A DNA stretch of 64,000 nt from Anastatus disparis (taxonomy: Eukaryota; Arthropoda; Insecta; Hymenoptera; Eupelmidae), in assembly GCA_017163975.1 (NCBI GenBank), contig JAFFSR010000314.1, positions 4,438,001-4,502,000 of the forward strand, given 5' to 3'. A program made the position numbers and the translations under genes. The notes under the pieces were generated by a model. That model worked only from the letters and a program-made list of their open reading frames with translations, ran no database searches and was not told the DNA's origin. Shown one piece after another: positions 1 through 10,850 of this stretch. Numbering within the stretch: position 1 is the stretch's first letter; the number at the start of each line of letters is the position of its first letter.

Positions 1-1374
1 ATGTCCCATTATATCTGTAATGTTACATAAAATGAAAGTTTATATGTACATATGTTATATACAAATTTCTTAACTTTAAACATTGACATAAAATATTTAC
101 CCATGGACCTGGCAAGTAATTTTGTAAATATTTAATAAAATTTTAAAAATTTCAGAACATTTTTAAATAAATGATAAAAAAAAGATAACAAGAAATAATA
201 CAATTTTGTTACTGAAATTCAACGTTAATTTATAAAGAAAAAAAATTGAAAAATCTTTTGTTAAAAATTATGGTAAGATCTCATAGTTTTATTACCTTTA
301 TTATATACTTGACATTTATTTCGTGATTTCATGAAATTCTAATGTCAAGGTTTGATTTTATTACTAAAAATAGTTTATAATATGTTAAAGACATCAAAAT
401 GTTTAAAATCATTAATTAAAATAAATCGCCAAGCATACTTGCCCACTATATATCTTTTTAAAGTATTCAATTTTGAAATATACATAAAAATCTGTTTATT
501 TCTCCACCCTCATAATTTTTAACTTTTTTGTTTACATTTTTATTAATATAAATAATTGAATATTGTAAAAAATTTTACTCCTTTCTTATTATACAAGGTA
601 CATTTATTTTTTTAATATTCAAAGTTAATTTTCATTTTTGAAACAATAATTGTACTTCTTTTTTCATACTTTGTTTGATATAAAGATAATTTTAAGCAGA
701 TATAAATATGTAATTGATTGTACATACTTGACAAATAATCTTATAATAATTATAAATGTCAAATGCTTAAAATAAAGCATGAAAAAATTTAAAAATCATG
801 TTTGATCATTGATTTCTTATGTTCATTAAAGTTCAATGTGTATTAGTTAATATTTTTTAATAAAAAAATAATACAATTTTGGTTTGTTTAAATATAATTG
901 TAGTAACGCAAGTTTTAATTTTACTTTGTAATAATTATTACAAAAATATAAAAATCTCATGTGAAGAATGAATTATACTTATAAAGTATAAAATTATTTT
1001 AAATCTAAATTTTAGTTTTAACTTTAAAATATAACTTAAATAGAAATCAACAAATTCCTTAAAAAGATAAAAACTTGTTACATTTTTAATCAGTTTAGAA
1101 TTTGCTCTGTCAATGATTTGCAGCTTAGATGTAGATTCCATATTTTAATCTCATCAAGATTTTATCATTCCAAGACATTTCACAGTTTTTTAGTTTGTTA
1201 TCACAAGTGATATTCTTTATTTATTTATATCGATTGATATAATCTTCTGAATAATTTTTAAAACTGGAATACTGTGATTTTCTCGTACCTTTTTGAACAA
1301 GCTTTTTTAAATAAAGATTATCTAAAAATAAAATTTTCATATATTGAGAGTTATTAAAATTTATAATTTAAAGT
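1..1374. other. AT-rich non-coding stretch
   Basis: Very AT-rich sequence without a convincing gene. A minus-strand open frame at 938-1141 could be a remnant of a later exon of the neighbouring methyltransferase-like pseudogene. It has no motif I can name, so I do not call it. Confidence 0.5.
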
Positions 1375-1990
1375 ATTTACTTTTAGCTCCATATAATTCC
1401 AAAACAGCTCTTGCAACAACATAAAAATAATGTTCACTATGAGCTTCAACGCTCATTGTAAGCTATCTATCTGATGTTTCTTGACAAGCAAGTCTTAAGA
1501 ATGGTCGTTTAAAGAATTTTCCAATATCTACATCAACACTTTCAATAGCTTGTTTAAATTTTTTTTACAATTGAAAATAATTAAAATACTCTTTCTCGTC
1601 ACTTTCTTTAATTTTGTGTTTTTAAGAGTTAATTTATGATAACAACAAGATACGAAAATAAGAAGATGGCCTATTTTCATCTCTAAATATATTTAAGATT
1701 TATATGCACTTAGATCACCACAAGCAAAAAACTAATTAGACAAACATTTTCTATTTCTTCAAATTTATGATAACAACAAGATACTAAAATAAGAAAATGG
1801 ACCATTTTTACCTCCAAATATATTTGAGGTGTATACGCACTTAGATCACCACAAGCGTGAATACTAATTAGATAAACATTTTTCTTATTTCTCCAAATTC
1901 TTTTTCTATAATTAATTCTATGTTTCTTGGAACTTTTGTGTTTATGTTATAACATATATATTTCACAGGTGGTAATGAATCAGAAAACAT
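1375..1990 (-). pseudogene. METTL25/RRNAD1-like methyltransferase gene fragment
   Basis: On the minus strand, short open segments read like parts of one gene. From 1990 there is a segment containing YNINTKVPRNIELIIEKEF. Around 1785-1860 comes HACGDLSAYT followed by VSCCYHKF. Near 1545-1450 comes KRPFLRLACQETSDR, and near 1465-1385 HSEHYFYVVARAVLELYGA. The pair HACGDLS ... CCY is characteristic of METTL25/RRNAD1-type methyltransferase-like proteins, and the C-terminal Arg-rich LAC and AVLE segments fit the same family. The frames are broken: a stop follows the first segment and another follows TSDR, and a 131-bp tandem duplication doubles the HACGDL-CCYH block. This is a dead copy or partial retrocopy. 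The identity rests on motif recognition only; the activity of an intact relative cannot be inferred here. Confidence 0.5.
1632..1897. repeat. 131-bp tandem duplication
   Basis: Two adjacent copies begin with ATTTATGATAACAACAAGAT at 1632 and 1763. They share the block containing CACTTAGATCACCACAAGC and differ by scattered substitutions. The duplicated unit coincides with the HACGDL-CCYH segment of the methyltransferase-like pseudogene. Confidence 0.85.
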
Positions 1991-2139
1991 AGTTCTTTCT
2001 CAAAGATTTGCAGTTTCAACATTTTGAGAATTTTAGTTACTGGCATTTTATACAACCATTGAATTTCTCTTAAAAATAAGATTGCTTCTTTAAAATATTG
2101 AAAATATGATATTTCATTGCTACACATTCTATAATTATA

Positions 2140-3292
2140 CAGTACCGCTCAAAAGTTCGTAAAAATTTTTTTTTATTTAACTCAACTTCAAACTGCAATA
2201 TTTCGGAAACGGCTCGATGAATTTGAAAAATCCGGACAGCGTTTGAAAGATCAGACAAAATACTATCTTTTTGTGTCCTGCCAAATATTTTTATCTCTTT
2301 TTTTAACTCTATTTCTAATGATAGAAAAATTTTTTATTTTTACGAATTTTTAAATTTCAATCAATCAAATGTAACTTTTTAAGAAATTGTTAAAATTAAA
2401 AAATTCGAAAACGACTGAAAAGTAGAGTGAATTTCCTAAATCTTTATATTTTATGATTTTTTTGTATCTATTTCCTGCGTGTAGCTAAAAATGCGCAAAA
2501 ATGGAAAGTACAAGAAAATCAGTTTTAAATATGATAATATTTTCCAATGTCGCGAGTCAATTTTGGTTTACATTAGCAAGATACAAAAAGATAGTATTTT
2601 GTCTAATCCTTTAAACGCCATCCAGATTTTTTAAATTTATCGAGTCATTTTCGAAATATCGCAGTTTGAAGTTGAGTTTCTAAAAAAAAATTTTTTTACG
2701 AACTAATGAACGGTATTGTATACTTTTAACAAAATTATCACCAATTTTATCACAATTATTATAAATGATAGTGTCCTTTTTTTGAATAAATTAAAGTTAT
2801 TTACAAATTTAATTCTTCGTATGTATATACGAACTACAGATTTGAACACATGCTGAAATGTAAACAAAAATAGACCCGCGATATTGGAAAATATTATCCT
2901 ATCTAAAACTGATTTTCTTGTACTTTCCATTTTTGCGCATTTTTAGCTACACGCAGGAAATAGATACAAAAAAATCATAAAACATAAAGATTTAGGAAAT
3001 TCACTCTACTTTTCAGTCGTGTTCGAATTTTTTAATTTTAACAATTTCTTAAAAAGTTACATTTGATTGATTAAAATTTAAAAATTCGTAAAAATAAAAA
3101 ATTTTTCTATCATTAGAAATAGAGTTAAAAAAAGAGATAAAAATATTTGGCAGGACACAAAAAGATAGTATTTTGTCTGATCTTTCAAACGCTGTCCGGA
3201 TTTTTCAAATTCATCGAGCCGTTTCCGAAATATTGCAGTTTGAAGTTGAGTTAAAAAAAAAAAAAATTTTTACGAACTTTTGAGCGGTACTG
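2140..3292. mobile_element. Tc1/mariner-like non-autonomous composite element
   Basis: The ends are perfect mirror images: CAGTACCGCTCAAAAGTTCG at 2140 and its complement ending at 3292. They are flanked by TA on both sides (2138-2139, 3293-3294), the duplication made by Tc1/mariner transposases. The inverted arms are about 430 bp long. A third, more diverged right-type end lies inside (about 2590-2718, ending AACGGTATTG followed by TA), so this is either a nested pair or a rearranged copy. There is no transposase; the small open frames inside are by-products of the arms. Confidence 0.85.
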
Positions 3293-3294
3293 TA

Positions 3295-3770
3295 TAAACT
3301 ATCAATTTCCATTGTATACTAATATTGCAACATTTTATAATTATAAAACTAACAATTATTAGAAAATAAATTTTTTAGAAACTTATTTTATTAAACAATA
3401 AATATTTTACATAGTTATTAAAATACTTGTTTATAATTATTTTAACAGTTTAGAATTAAAAGTTTCTTTGACTTATTCATTTCTATGATAATTTTATGAT
3501 AAAAGTTATTTCAGTAAAAAAGTAAATAAAGGTAAAAATGCAGATGAAAATTAATAATGATAAAGTAACAACAAGTTACATAAATTTAAATAGTAATAAC
3601 AATTACAGAAATTAAAAAAAAAAAAATTATGGTATTTATTAAATTATGTTGAATCTTATAAAAACAAAAATAAAATAATTTTATAAAAATTCAGCAATAA
3701 AAAAATATTAAAAAATATTTTTCAATTGCAAGGTTAAATACGAAAACATAACGTATAAAAGGCTTAGAGC
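3295..3770. other. AT-rich stretch, no gene seen
   Basis: Low-complexity AT-rich sequence with A runs; I see no coding potential or repeat structure. Confidence 0.5.
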
Positions 3771-3796
3771 GCTCGATTGCTTCGCCTACTTGCCAT

Positions 3797-3895
3797 CGGG
3801 GGGGCTGCTCTACAAAATTGCACAGCTCTGTATCACAGAGACAGAAGATATGAAATCAATGTGCTAAACAAAGATAGCATATATCGATACACTAA
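3797..3895 (+). repeat. Short dispersed repeat, copy 1 (interrupted)
   Basis: The segment from GGGGGGCTGCTC through CTGTATCACAGAGACAGAAG to CGATACACTAA recurs at 6673-6768 with few differences. Copy 1 is cut by the element at 3896-5806 and resumes at 5810 with TTTATCGCTCAGGAGCAGCC. That resumption contains the complement of the starting GGGGGGCTGCTC, so the repeat itself has short terminal inverted repeats. Confidence 0.8.
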
Positions 3896-4148
3896 CTAGG
3901 AGAGTATCAGACCTCCAGATCACGGAATTCGCTTGAATTTTGGGATAAGTTTTCAGCTGTCAAAATATGAAAGAAAACAGAATTTTAGATCCCAACGCTC
4001 AATATTTCCCTAGTTACAGGCAAATAAAGAAAATCACTAAAAAAGTTACTAGATTTTCAAACGCATATAGTTTCTTAGCATTAATACTTAGGAGCATGAA
4101 ACTTATTTTTTATTACTACGTTACTACGTTTTTATTAACTCGCTTTGG

Positions 4149-4183
<35 letters not shown>

Positions 4184-5072
4184 TCGGTACGAATTTTGCA
4201 ACCGATTGTAAACTAACTTCCTGATGAGCTAGAGACTTGAAATTTTAAATATAGCTCGGAACTGGATGACAATGCAATATTATAAAAAAAATATATATAT
4301 CTACCGAACAATATATTAATATATTCAATCATATACGGAGATGTTGGCAAAATTGAAGATTTGAAGATTTTATATATAGATACACTTTTAACATTAGTGT
4401 CTAAACATCTTCGAAAATTTTAAAAATCTTCTTTTGATATATTAATATATTAATATATCAAATATAGTAATATATTAATATAGTAATATATTAATATATT
4501 AATATATCAAATATATTAATATATTCAATATTATATTTTTGCATGCATTGTTGGATAATATAATTAAATATATATTCCCACCGAAAAATATATTAATACA
4601 ATTATATACGGAGATATTGGGAAAATTGAAATTTTGAAGATTTTATATATAGATATACTTTTAACATTAGTGTCTAACCATCTTCGAAAATTTTTAAAAT
4701 TCTTTAACTTCTCATATTGCAATTAGACATAAATTACAGCATTTTGTATTGTACATATAAAATTTGAGACTGTATTTTATTCATTTTATGGTCTATCAAT
4801 GCATAAAACAATAAATTTTGGTTGAATTTCTAATAGCGTCATTATCGTCAAAATGGCGGGAAACTCAGCATGCGATTACGTGTTCTCTAAAAAAAATAGA
4901 TGAAACACGTTTTAGTCCCTTGATAACAATATATATGCTATATAATATGCACTGTTGGACAACACGATAAATAATATTAATAATAATAATAATAATAATA
5001 ATACCAAAATGTATAAGATAATATTTAAATAAAAAAAATTTTTAATCTACCACGTTTTTTAATTGAACTAAA

Positions 5073-5357
5073 AGTATAAAATAATATTAAAAATAAAAAA
5101 AAACTTTTTAATGTACTACGTTTTATAATGAACCAAAAAGTATAAAATAATGTGTAATAAAATGAAAAATGAATAATGATTTGAAATAAAAAAAACGTGG
5201 GGCGCATACAATACATAATAATAAACATGCGCCCCACGTTTTTTTTATTTCAAATCATTATTCATTTTTCATTTTATTACACATTATTTTATACTTTTTG
5301 GTTCATTATAAAAACGTAGTACATTAAAAAGTTTTTTTTTTATTTTTAATATTATTT
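5073..5357. repeat. Nearly perfect 285-bp palindrome
   Basis: Arms of about 135 bp meet at ACGTGGGGCGCAT ... ATGCGCCCCACGT (5196-5240) with a short spacer. The outer edges carry CTTTTTAATGTACTACG and its complement. It could be a small MITE nested in the larger element; the transcript would fold into a long hairpin. Confidence 0.85.
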
Positions 5358-5358
5358 A

Positions 5359-5590
5359 ATGAAAGCTGAGCTCAAATCCTTTCGAAATAGTAGTTATAGC
5401 ATATCAAAATATTATTTTTTTCCAAAGTTACAGCGGGATAAACATTGGACCTGATTTTTCTTTTTAAGACATTAATTAATAAAAAAAGTTGAAATTGGGT
5501 CTAATGTTTATTACACTATAACTTTTGGAAAAATTAATATTTTGACATGCTATAACTACTATTTCGAAAGGATTTGAGCTCAGCTTTCAT
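5359..5590. repeat. Inverted repeat adjacent to the palindrome
   Basis: ATGAAAGCTGAGCTCAAATC at 5359 is mirrored at 5571-5590. The arms continue through TTTCGAAATAGTAGTTATAG for about 90 bp, with a roughly 50-bp centre. No coding content. Confidence 0.8.
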
Positions 5591-5966
5591 TTAAAAAAAG
5601 TTTTATGCTCCTAAGTATCAATTCTAAGGAACTATATGCGTTTGAAAATCTAGTAACTTTTTTAGTGATTTTTATTAATTGCCTGTATTTAGGGAAATAT
5701 TGAGCGTTGGGATCTAAAATTCTGTTTCCTTCCATATTTTGACATCTGAAAACTTATCCCAAAGTTTGAGCAAAATCCGTGATCCGGAGGTCTGATACTC
5801 TCCTAGTAAGTTTATCGCTCAGGAGCAGCCCCCCGGGGTGCTACCGCGCCCCTTGATTAAAATCTTTACCCTAGCTAAATGTAAACATATTTTTTTAAAT
5901 TTATAAACGTTACTCAAGTAACATCGATACGTAAGTAACACCGTAATTTGAGTTGAGTTATTGCCC

Positions 5967-6045
5967 CACAGCATGAAAGGTTGCTGCAAGGTTTCAGTAA
6001 TAATTTTCTTATTACTGAAACCTTGTAACAATCTTTCATGCTGTG
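5967..6045. repeat. 79-bp hairpin, CACAGCATGAAAG family
   Basis: CACAGCATGAAAGGTTG ... CAATCTTTCATGCTGTG, with inner arms GGTTTCAGTAATAA and its complement around a 5-nt loop. The terminal CACAGCATGAAAG is the same as the terminal motif of the large element at 7637-11012, so this is probably a miniature relative. Confidence 0.75.
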
Positions 6046-6048
6046 TAG

Positions 6049-6390
6049 GTGCTTGAGTTTGAATTCCAACCTTAGGCCCGAATTTATAGTCGTTGCTCAA
6101 ACTCAAGCATTGAGTATGCTCCATTCTCAAACATCGTTCTGTCTTTGTCTCTCTCATAATAAAATCTCATTCCGTCTTTCAGGTTCGAATTCATAGACCC
6201 AACTTAAGTAAAGATTTGTTACTCAAATCTCATTCTGTCTCTGCTTCTCTCATGATAACAAAAAAAGACACAGGATGTAACCAGTACTTCAGTTTTGTTT
6301 ATGAATTTAAACCTCAATGCTTGAGTTTGAACAACGACTATAAATTCGGACCTCAGGCAGAAAGTTATAGTCGTTACTCAGTTCTCAGTT
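6049..6390. repeat. Inverted repeat with CTTGAGTTTGA motif
   Basis: A block at 6049-6120 containing TTTATAGTCGTTGCTCAAAC is repeated in reverse orientation at 6311-6385 (TTTGAACAACGACTATAAAT). Traces of the same theme (ACTCAAGCAACGATACTCAA) occur near 19095-19140. A repeat of unknown class; no gene. Confidence 0.65.
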
Positions 6391-6672
6391 CTCAGCTTAC
6401 ATGAATCAAACAACATTCCATCTTATTTTTCTCATGATGAGAAAACAGACAGATGACACAATCATTACTTGTGTTACTTCCATACATTCGAATCTAATCA
6501 TTTTTCGTTTAAGTATGTTATAGGATAATAATGAGTTTAACCAATCAGAGAGGTTATTTCTTTAAAATTAGAGATACATAAATTATTCTCTCACTTATGT
6601 AGTATATATGAATAGCACCACCAACCGTATAGCGTACTACATGTATGTATGTGCGTGATCGCGATGTCCCAA

Positions 6673-6768
6673 GGGGGTCGCTCTAGAAAATTGCACAACT
6701 CTGTATCACAGAGACAGAAGATATAAAATCAATGTGCTAAACAAAGATAGCATATATCGATACACTAA
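6673..6768 (+). repeat. Short dispersed repeat, copy 2 (uninterrupted)
   Basis: Copy of the repeat at 3797. It runs without interruption through CGATACACTAAATTTATTG into a GGAGCAATTCTCC tail, showing the site before the 1.9-kb insertion. Confidence 0.8.
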
Positions 6769-6958
6769 ATTTATTGTTTCGGAGCAATTCTCCAGTCCCC
6801 AGTCCCGACCGAATTTCCATTCTCTTATGTTTGATTTTGTACTCAGAATTTGTCACTTTATGGTTTTTCATGCTCGAGTTTACAACAATAACATTGATGT
6901 TTAATTTTTATCAATCAATTATAATAAATATAATATAACAAAATATTTAAATATTAAA

Positions 6959-7201
6959 ATGGGATTTTCAAGTAAATTAGTGAGTTATAATAAATGTTGT
7001 AATCCTTATAAATTGAAGAATCATCGAAAAACTAAGTCATTACAGAAAGTGTCAGAAAATATTAAAAAAGTTTTGATTAATGTTACATTAAATGAAAGAA
7101 TATGTTCGACATGCAGAAAACGTGCTTATAAAGATTATAATGACCTGCAATGTTGGTGTTCATCTATTGAATATTTTATGAAAATTATTTTTTATAATTA
7201 A
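6959..7201 (+). pseudogene. Probable first exon of the HGKG-family gene
   Basis: The reading frame starts with ATG in MGFSSKLVSYNKCCNPYK and contains two cysteine pairs, CCNP and CSTCRKR. This gives a small Cys-rich N-terminal module such as precedes the HGKGxxDGxG domain in the repeated arthropod proteins I recall. The next exons of that gene lie at 11752-14025 on the same strand. The intervening 3.7 kb is mostly the TTAA-flanked element at 7402-11112 plus duplicated intron sequence. The frame runs to a stop at 7199-7201; the true splice donor is not obvious. The link to the downstream exons is an inference from order and family architecture. Confidence 0.5.
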
Positions 7202-7205
7202 TTAA

Positions 7206-7345
7206 TATCTTTTCTATAAATCTTGCATGCAATTATTTAATTCTAGGCATAATATTATTGGCAAAAAAACTTATTTACAAAACTTTTGTTGAATGTTTAA
7301 TATTTAGGTTATAGTTGCTTCTGTTTTATGTAAATTTTGCATGCT
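7206..7345 (+). repeat. Direct repeat flanking the nested insertion, left copy
   Basis: The segment from TATAAATCTTGCATGCAATT through TTGTTGAATGTTTAATATTT to GTTGCTTCTGTTTTATGT is repeated at about 11127-11265 with few differences. It brackets the element at 7402-11112. Because the element has its own TTAA duplications, this is an older local duplication of intron sequence, not the insertion footprint. Confidence 0.75.
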
Positions 7346-7849
7346 ATTTATTTTAGATGTAATAAAAATGGTAAAGTTTAATTCCCACAATTTCTGTTTA
7401 AGGTAGTTGTCGACTCCTTACATCATAAAAAACTGTTTATTATAAAATGCTTTAAAATTCAATTCACAACTTCAATATAATTTCACAAATAAATAGTTAA
7501 AATTTTATAACCTCCAGCGGTTTCAAAAGTAAGATATAAAACTGAAATTTTCATTTTATATAATAAATATCATTAAAATTACAAATTTAAAATATTATAT
7601 TATAATTATGAAACCGTTAATCGTTCTAAAAATTTACCCACACAGCATGAAAGAATTTCGAAATAATTTCATGAAATATTACAAGTAATAATACGTTGAA
7701 AAAATTTAAAAAGGACTTAAAAAGATAACCATATTCTTTTGAAAAGAATTTATGAAATAATACACAGAAAGATTACAAAGTCTTTACAAAAATAATACCA
7801 AGAAGGAAATGAAAGTTAAAATATGAAATATTACACGAATCCTTTCTAA

Positions 7850-9830
7850 AAGGACTTTGAAATGACTTCTTGAAAGGAAACAAGAAATAACTCAGAAATC
7901 TTCCAAAGATCGTAGTCATGAAATAATTTAGAAAGATTTTTGAAATAATCTAAGGTATTCTTTCAACAAATCATTTCAATATACTTACAAAAAGCTTTTA
8001 TGTAATAATTCCAAGCAAGGTTTTGGTAATATTTCAAGTAATCTTACATGAAATAATTTTAAAACCTTTTTGAAATAATTCATGAAAGAACTTATCATGA
8101 CGATAAAAGTTATTACATGAATCCTTACTGAAAGGACTTTGAGAGAACTTCTTGAAAGGAAACAAGAAATAACTCAGAAATCTTCCAACGATTAAAATCA
8201 GAAAATAATTTAGAAAGATTTTCGGAATGATCTAAGGTATTTTTTCACCGAATCATTTCAAGATTCATTCAAAAAGCTTTTATGAAATAATTCATGTAAT
8301 ATTTTGGTAAAGTCTCAAGAAATCATACATGAAATAATTTTAAAACCTTTTTGAAATATTTCATGAAATAACTTATGATGAGAATAAAAGTTATTACATA
8401 AATCCTTACTGAAAGGACTTTGAAAGAACTTCTTGAAAGGAAACAAGAAATAACTCAGAAATCTTCCAAAGATTCCAGTCATAAAATAATTTAGAAAGAT
8501 TATCAAAATGATCTAAGGTATTCTTTCAACGAATCATTTCAAGATACTTACAAAAAGCTCTTATGTAATAATTCCAAGCAAGGTTTTGGTAATATTTCAA
8601 GTAATCTTACATGAAATAATTTTAAAACCTTTTTGAAATAATTCATGAAAGAACTTATCATGACGATAAAAGTTATTACATGAATCCTTACTGAAAGGAC
8701 TTTGAGAGAACTTCTTGAAAGGAAACAAGAAAGAACTCAGAAATCTTCCAACGATTAAAATCAGAAAATAATTTAGAAAGATTTTCGGAATGATCTAAGG
8801 TATTCTTTCACTGAATCATTTCAAGATTCATTCAAAAAGCTTTCATGAAATAATTCCAAGCAAGGTTTTGGTAAAATCTCAAGTAATCTTACATGAAATA
8901 ATTTTAAAACCTTTTTGAAATAATTCATGAAAGAACTTATCATGACGATAAAAGTTATTACATGAATCCTTACTGAAAGGACTTTGAGAGAACTTCTTGA
9001 AAGGAAACAAGAAATAACTCAGAAATCTTCCAACGATTAAAATCAGAAAATAATTTAGAAAGATTTTCGGAATGATCTAAGGTATTTTTTCACCGAATCA
9101 TTTCAAGATTCATTCAAAAAGCTTTTATGAAATAATTCATGTAATATTTTGGTAAAGTCTCAAGAAATCATACATGAAATAATTTTGAAATCTTTTTGAA
9201 ATATTTCATGAAATAACTTATGATGAGAATAAAAGTTATTACATAAATCCTTACTGAAAGGACTTTGAAGAGACTTCTTGAAAGGAAACAAGAAAGAACT
9301 CAGAAACCTTCCAACGATTAAAATCAGAAAATAACTTAGAAAGATTTTCGGAATGATCTAAGGTATTCTTTCACCGAATCATTTCAAGATTTATTCAAAA
9401 AGCTTTCATGAAATAATTCATGCAATATTTTGGTAAAGTCTCAAGAAATCTTACATGAAATAATTTTGAAATCTTTTTGAAATATTTCATGAAATAACTT
9501 ATGATGAGAATAAAAGTTATTAAATAAATCCTTACTGAAAGGACTTTGAAAAGACTTCTTAAAAGGAAACAAGAAAGAACTCAGAAATCTTCTAACGATT
9601 AAAATCAGAAAATAATTTAGAAAGATTTTCGGAATGTTCTAAGGTATTCTTTCACCGAATCATTTCAAGATTCATTCAAAAAGCTTTCATGAAATAATTC
9701 ATGCAATATTTTGGTAAAGTCTCAAGAAATCTTACATGAAATAATTTTGAAATCTTTTTGAAATATTTCATGAAATAACTTATGATAAGAACAAAAGTTA
9801 TTACATGAATCCTTACTGAAAGGATTTTGA
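7850..9830 (+). repeat. Seven tandem units of about 281 bp
   Basis: Spacing between successive AAGGAYTTTGA landmarks is 282, 281, 282, 282, 281, 281 and 281 bp. Every unit carries CTTCTTGAAAGGAAACAAGA, GATCTAAGGTATT and AAAGCTTT...ATGAAATAATTC. The units are themselves built from shorter themes (TCATGAAATAA, AAAGGATT). Confidence 0.9.
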
Positions 9831-9902
9831 AAGGACTTTATGAAAGAAAACGTGAAAGATAACAGAATCATTTAGAAATATTTTCGGGATTAGTTTATAA
9901 TT

Positions 9903-10040
9903 TATCCGCTTGATGGCGGTATCTCTTACTCTCGCAAGCGGTAAGAGTGCTTCCCGTTTCATATATAAGGAAAATAAGAATCTTAAATGGAAACTATAAA
10001 TTGTTATGCGTGCGATGTCTGTGTTATGATAACTTCGATT
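9903..10040 (+). other. Conserved core cassette A (hairpin plus TATA box)
   Basis: CCGCTTG (9906) and CAAGCGG (9935) can form a 7-bp stem. GGTAAGAGTGCTTCC and then TATATAAGGAA (9962) follow, and about 40 bp later ATTGTTATGCGTGCGA. The same order of motifs occurs at 51122-51260 in a different element whose surrounding arrays do not match. It is unlike its AT-rich neighbours in base composition. It could be an internal promoter, a structured RNA or a transposase-binding enhancer; no function is established. Confidence 0.6.
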
Positions 10041-10097
10041 TTAACCGCTGTAAAACTATTCGTAATCCTATGAATAATTATATCATCATATATCCGT

Positions 10098-10106
<9 letters not shown>

Positions 10107-10163
<57 letters not shown>
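10107..10163. repeat. (TG)n microsatellite
   Basis: Uninterrupted TG dinucleotide run between core cassette A and the 176-bp array. The reading frame across it is not coding. Confidence 0.95.
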
Positions 10164-10164
<1 letters not shown>

Positions 10165-10305
10165 TGATTCTAAATTGATTCTTAAATAATACAGGAAAGA
10201 ATAAAATTTCTAGAACTTTACACGTCTCTCAACTAAAGATAGATGAAAAGATTAATGCATTATTACTAAAAGAATTCATGGATCCTTACAGAATTCTTTC
10301 ATTGA

Positions 10306-10850
10306 AAGGATTCTGTAATAATTTTATGTCCGAGGTATATTTCTTTCAGAAATAATACAATGAAATATTTTTAAAATATTTTATATCATTCTTACAGAAT
10401 ACTTTCAATAAAAGATGTATGAAAAGATTTAAGAATTATTACCAAAAGAATTCATGGATCCTTACAGAATTCTTTTATTGAAAGGATTCTGTAATAATTC
10501 TATGTCCGAGGTATATTCCTTTTAGAAATAATACAACGAAATATTTTAAAAATATTTCATATTATTCTTACAGAATCCTTTCAATGGAAGATGTATGAAA
10601 AGATTTACGAATTATTACCAAAAGAATTCATGGATCCTTACAGAATTCTTTCATTGAAAGGATTCTGTAATGATTCTATGTCCGAGGTATATTCCTTTTA
10701 GAAATAATACAATGAAATATTTTAAAAATATTTCATATTATTCTTACAGAATCCTTTCAATGGAAGATGTATGAAAAGATTTACGAATTATTACCAAAAG
10801 AATTCATGGATCCTTACAGAATTCTTCCATTGAAAGGATTTTGAAATGAC
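10306..10850 (+). repeat. Three tandem units of 176 bp
   Basis: Landmark AAGGATT recurs at 10306, 10482, 10658 and 10834. Units share ATGTCCGAGGTATATTCC, TTCTTACAGAATCC and CAAAAGAATTCATGGATCC. Confidence 0.9.

Larger units (their letters stand above)
3896..5806. mobile_element. 1.9-kb inverted-repeat element with TAA target duplication
   Basis: The ends are CTAGGAGAGTATCAGACCTC and its complement. The arms extend about 205 bp (3896-4100 and 5603-5806). TAA sits on both sides (3893-3895, 5807-5809), a TWA-type duplication as in PIF/Harbinger elements. The uninterrupted paralogous site at 6673-6800 confirms the boundaries. The interior holds a (GTCT)n tract, ATATTAA-rich blocks, an (ATA)n run near 4980 and two nested inverted repeats. 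There is no transposase. A second, shorter member of the interior sequence lies at 38864-39425. The superfamily call is an inference from the duplication alone. Confidence 0.75.

Noticed and set aside
5025..5237. 70-codon Phe-rich frame
   Set aside because: Falls in the arm of a palindrome; poly-T makes Phe codons.
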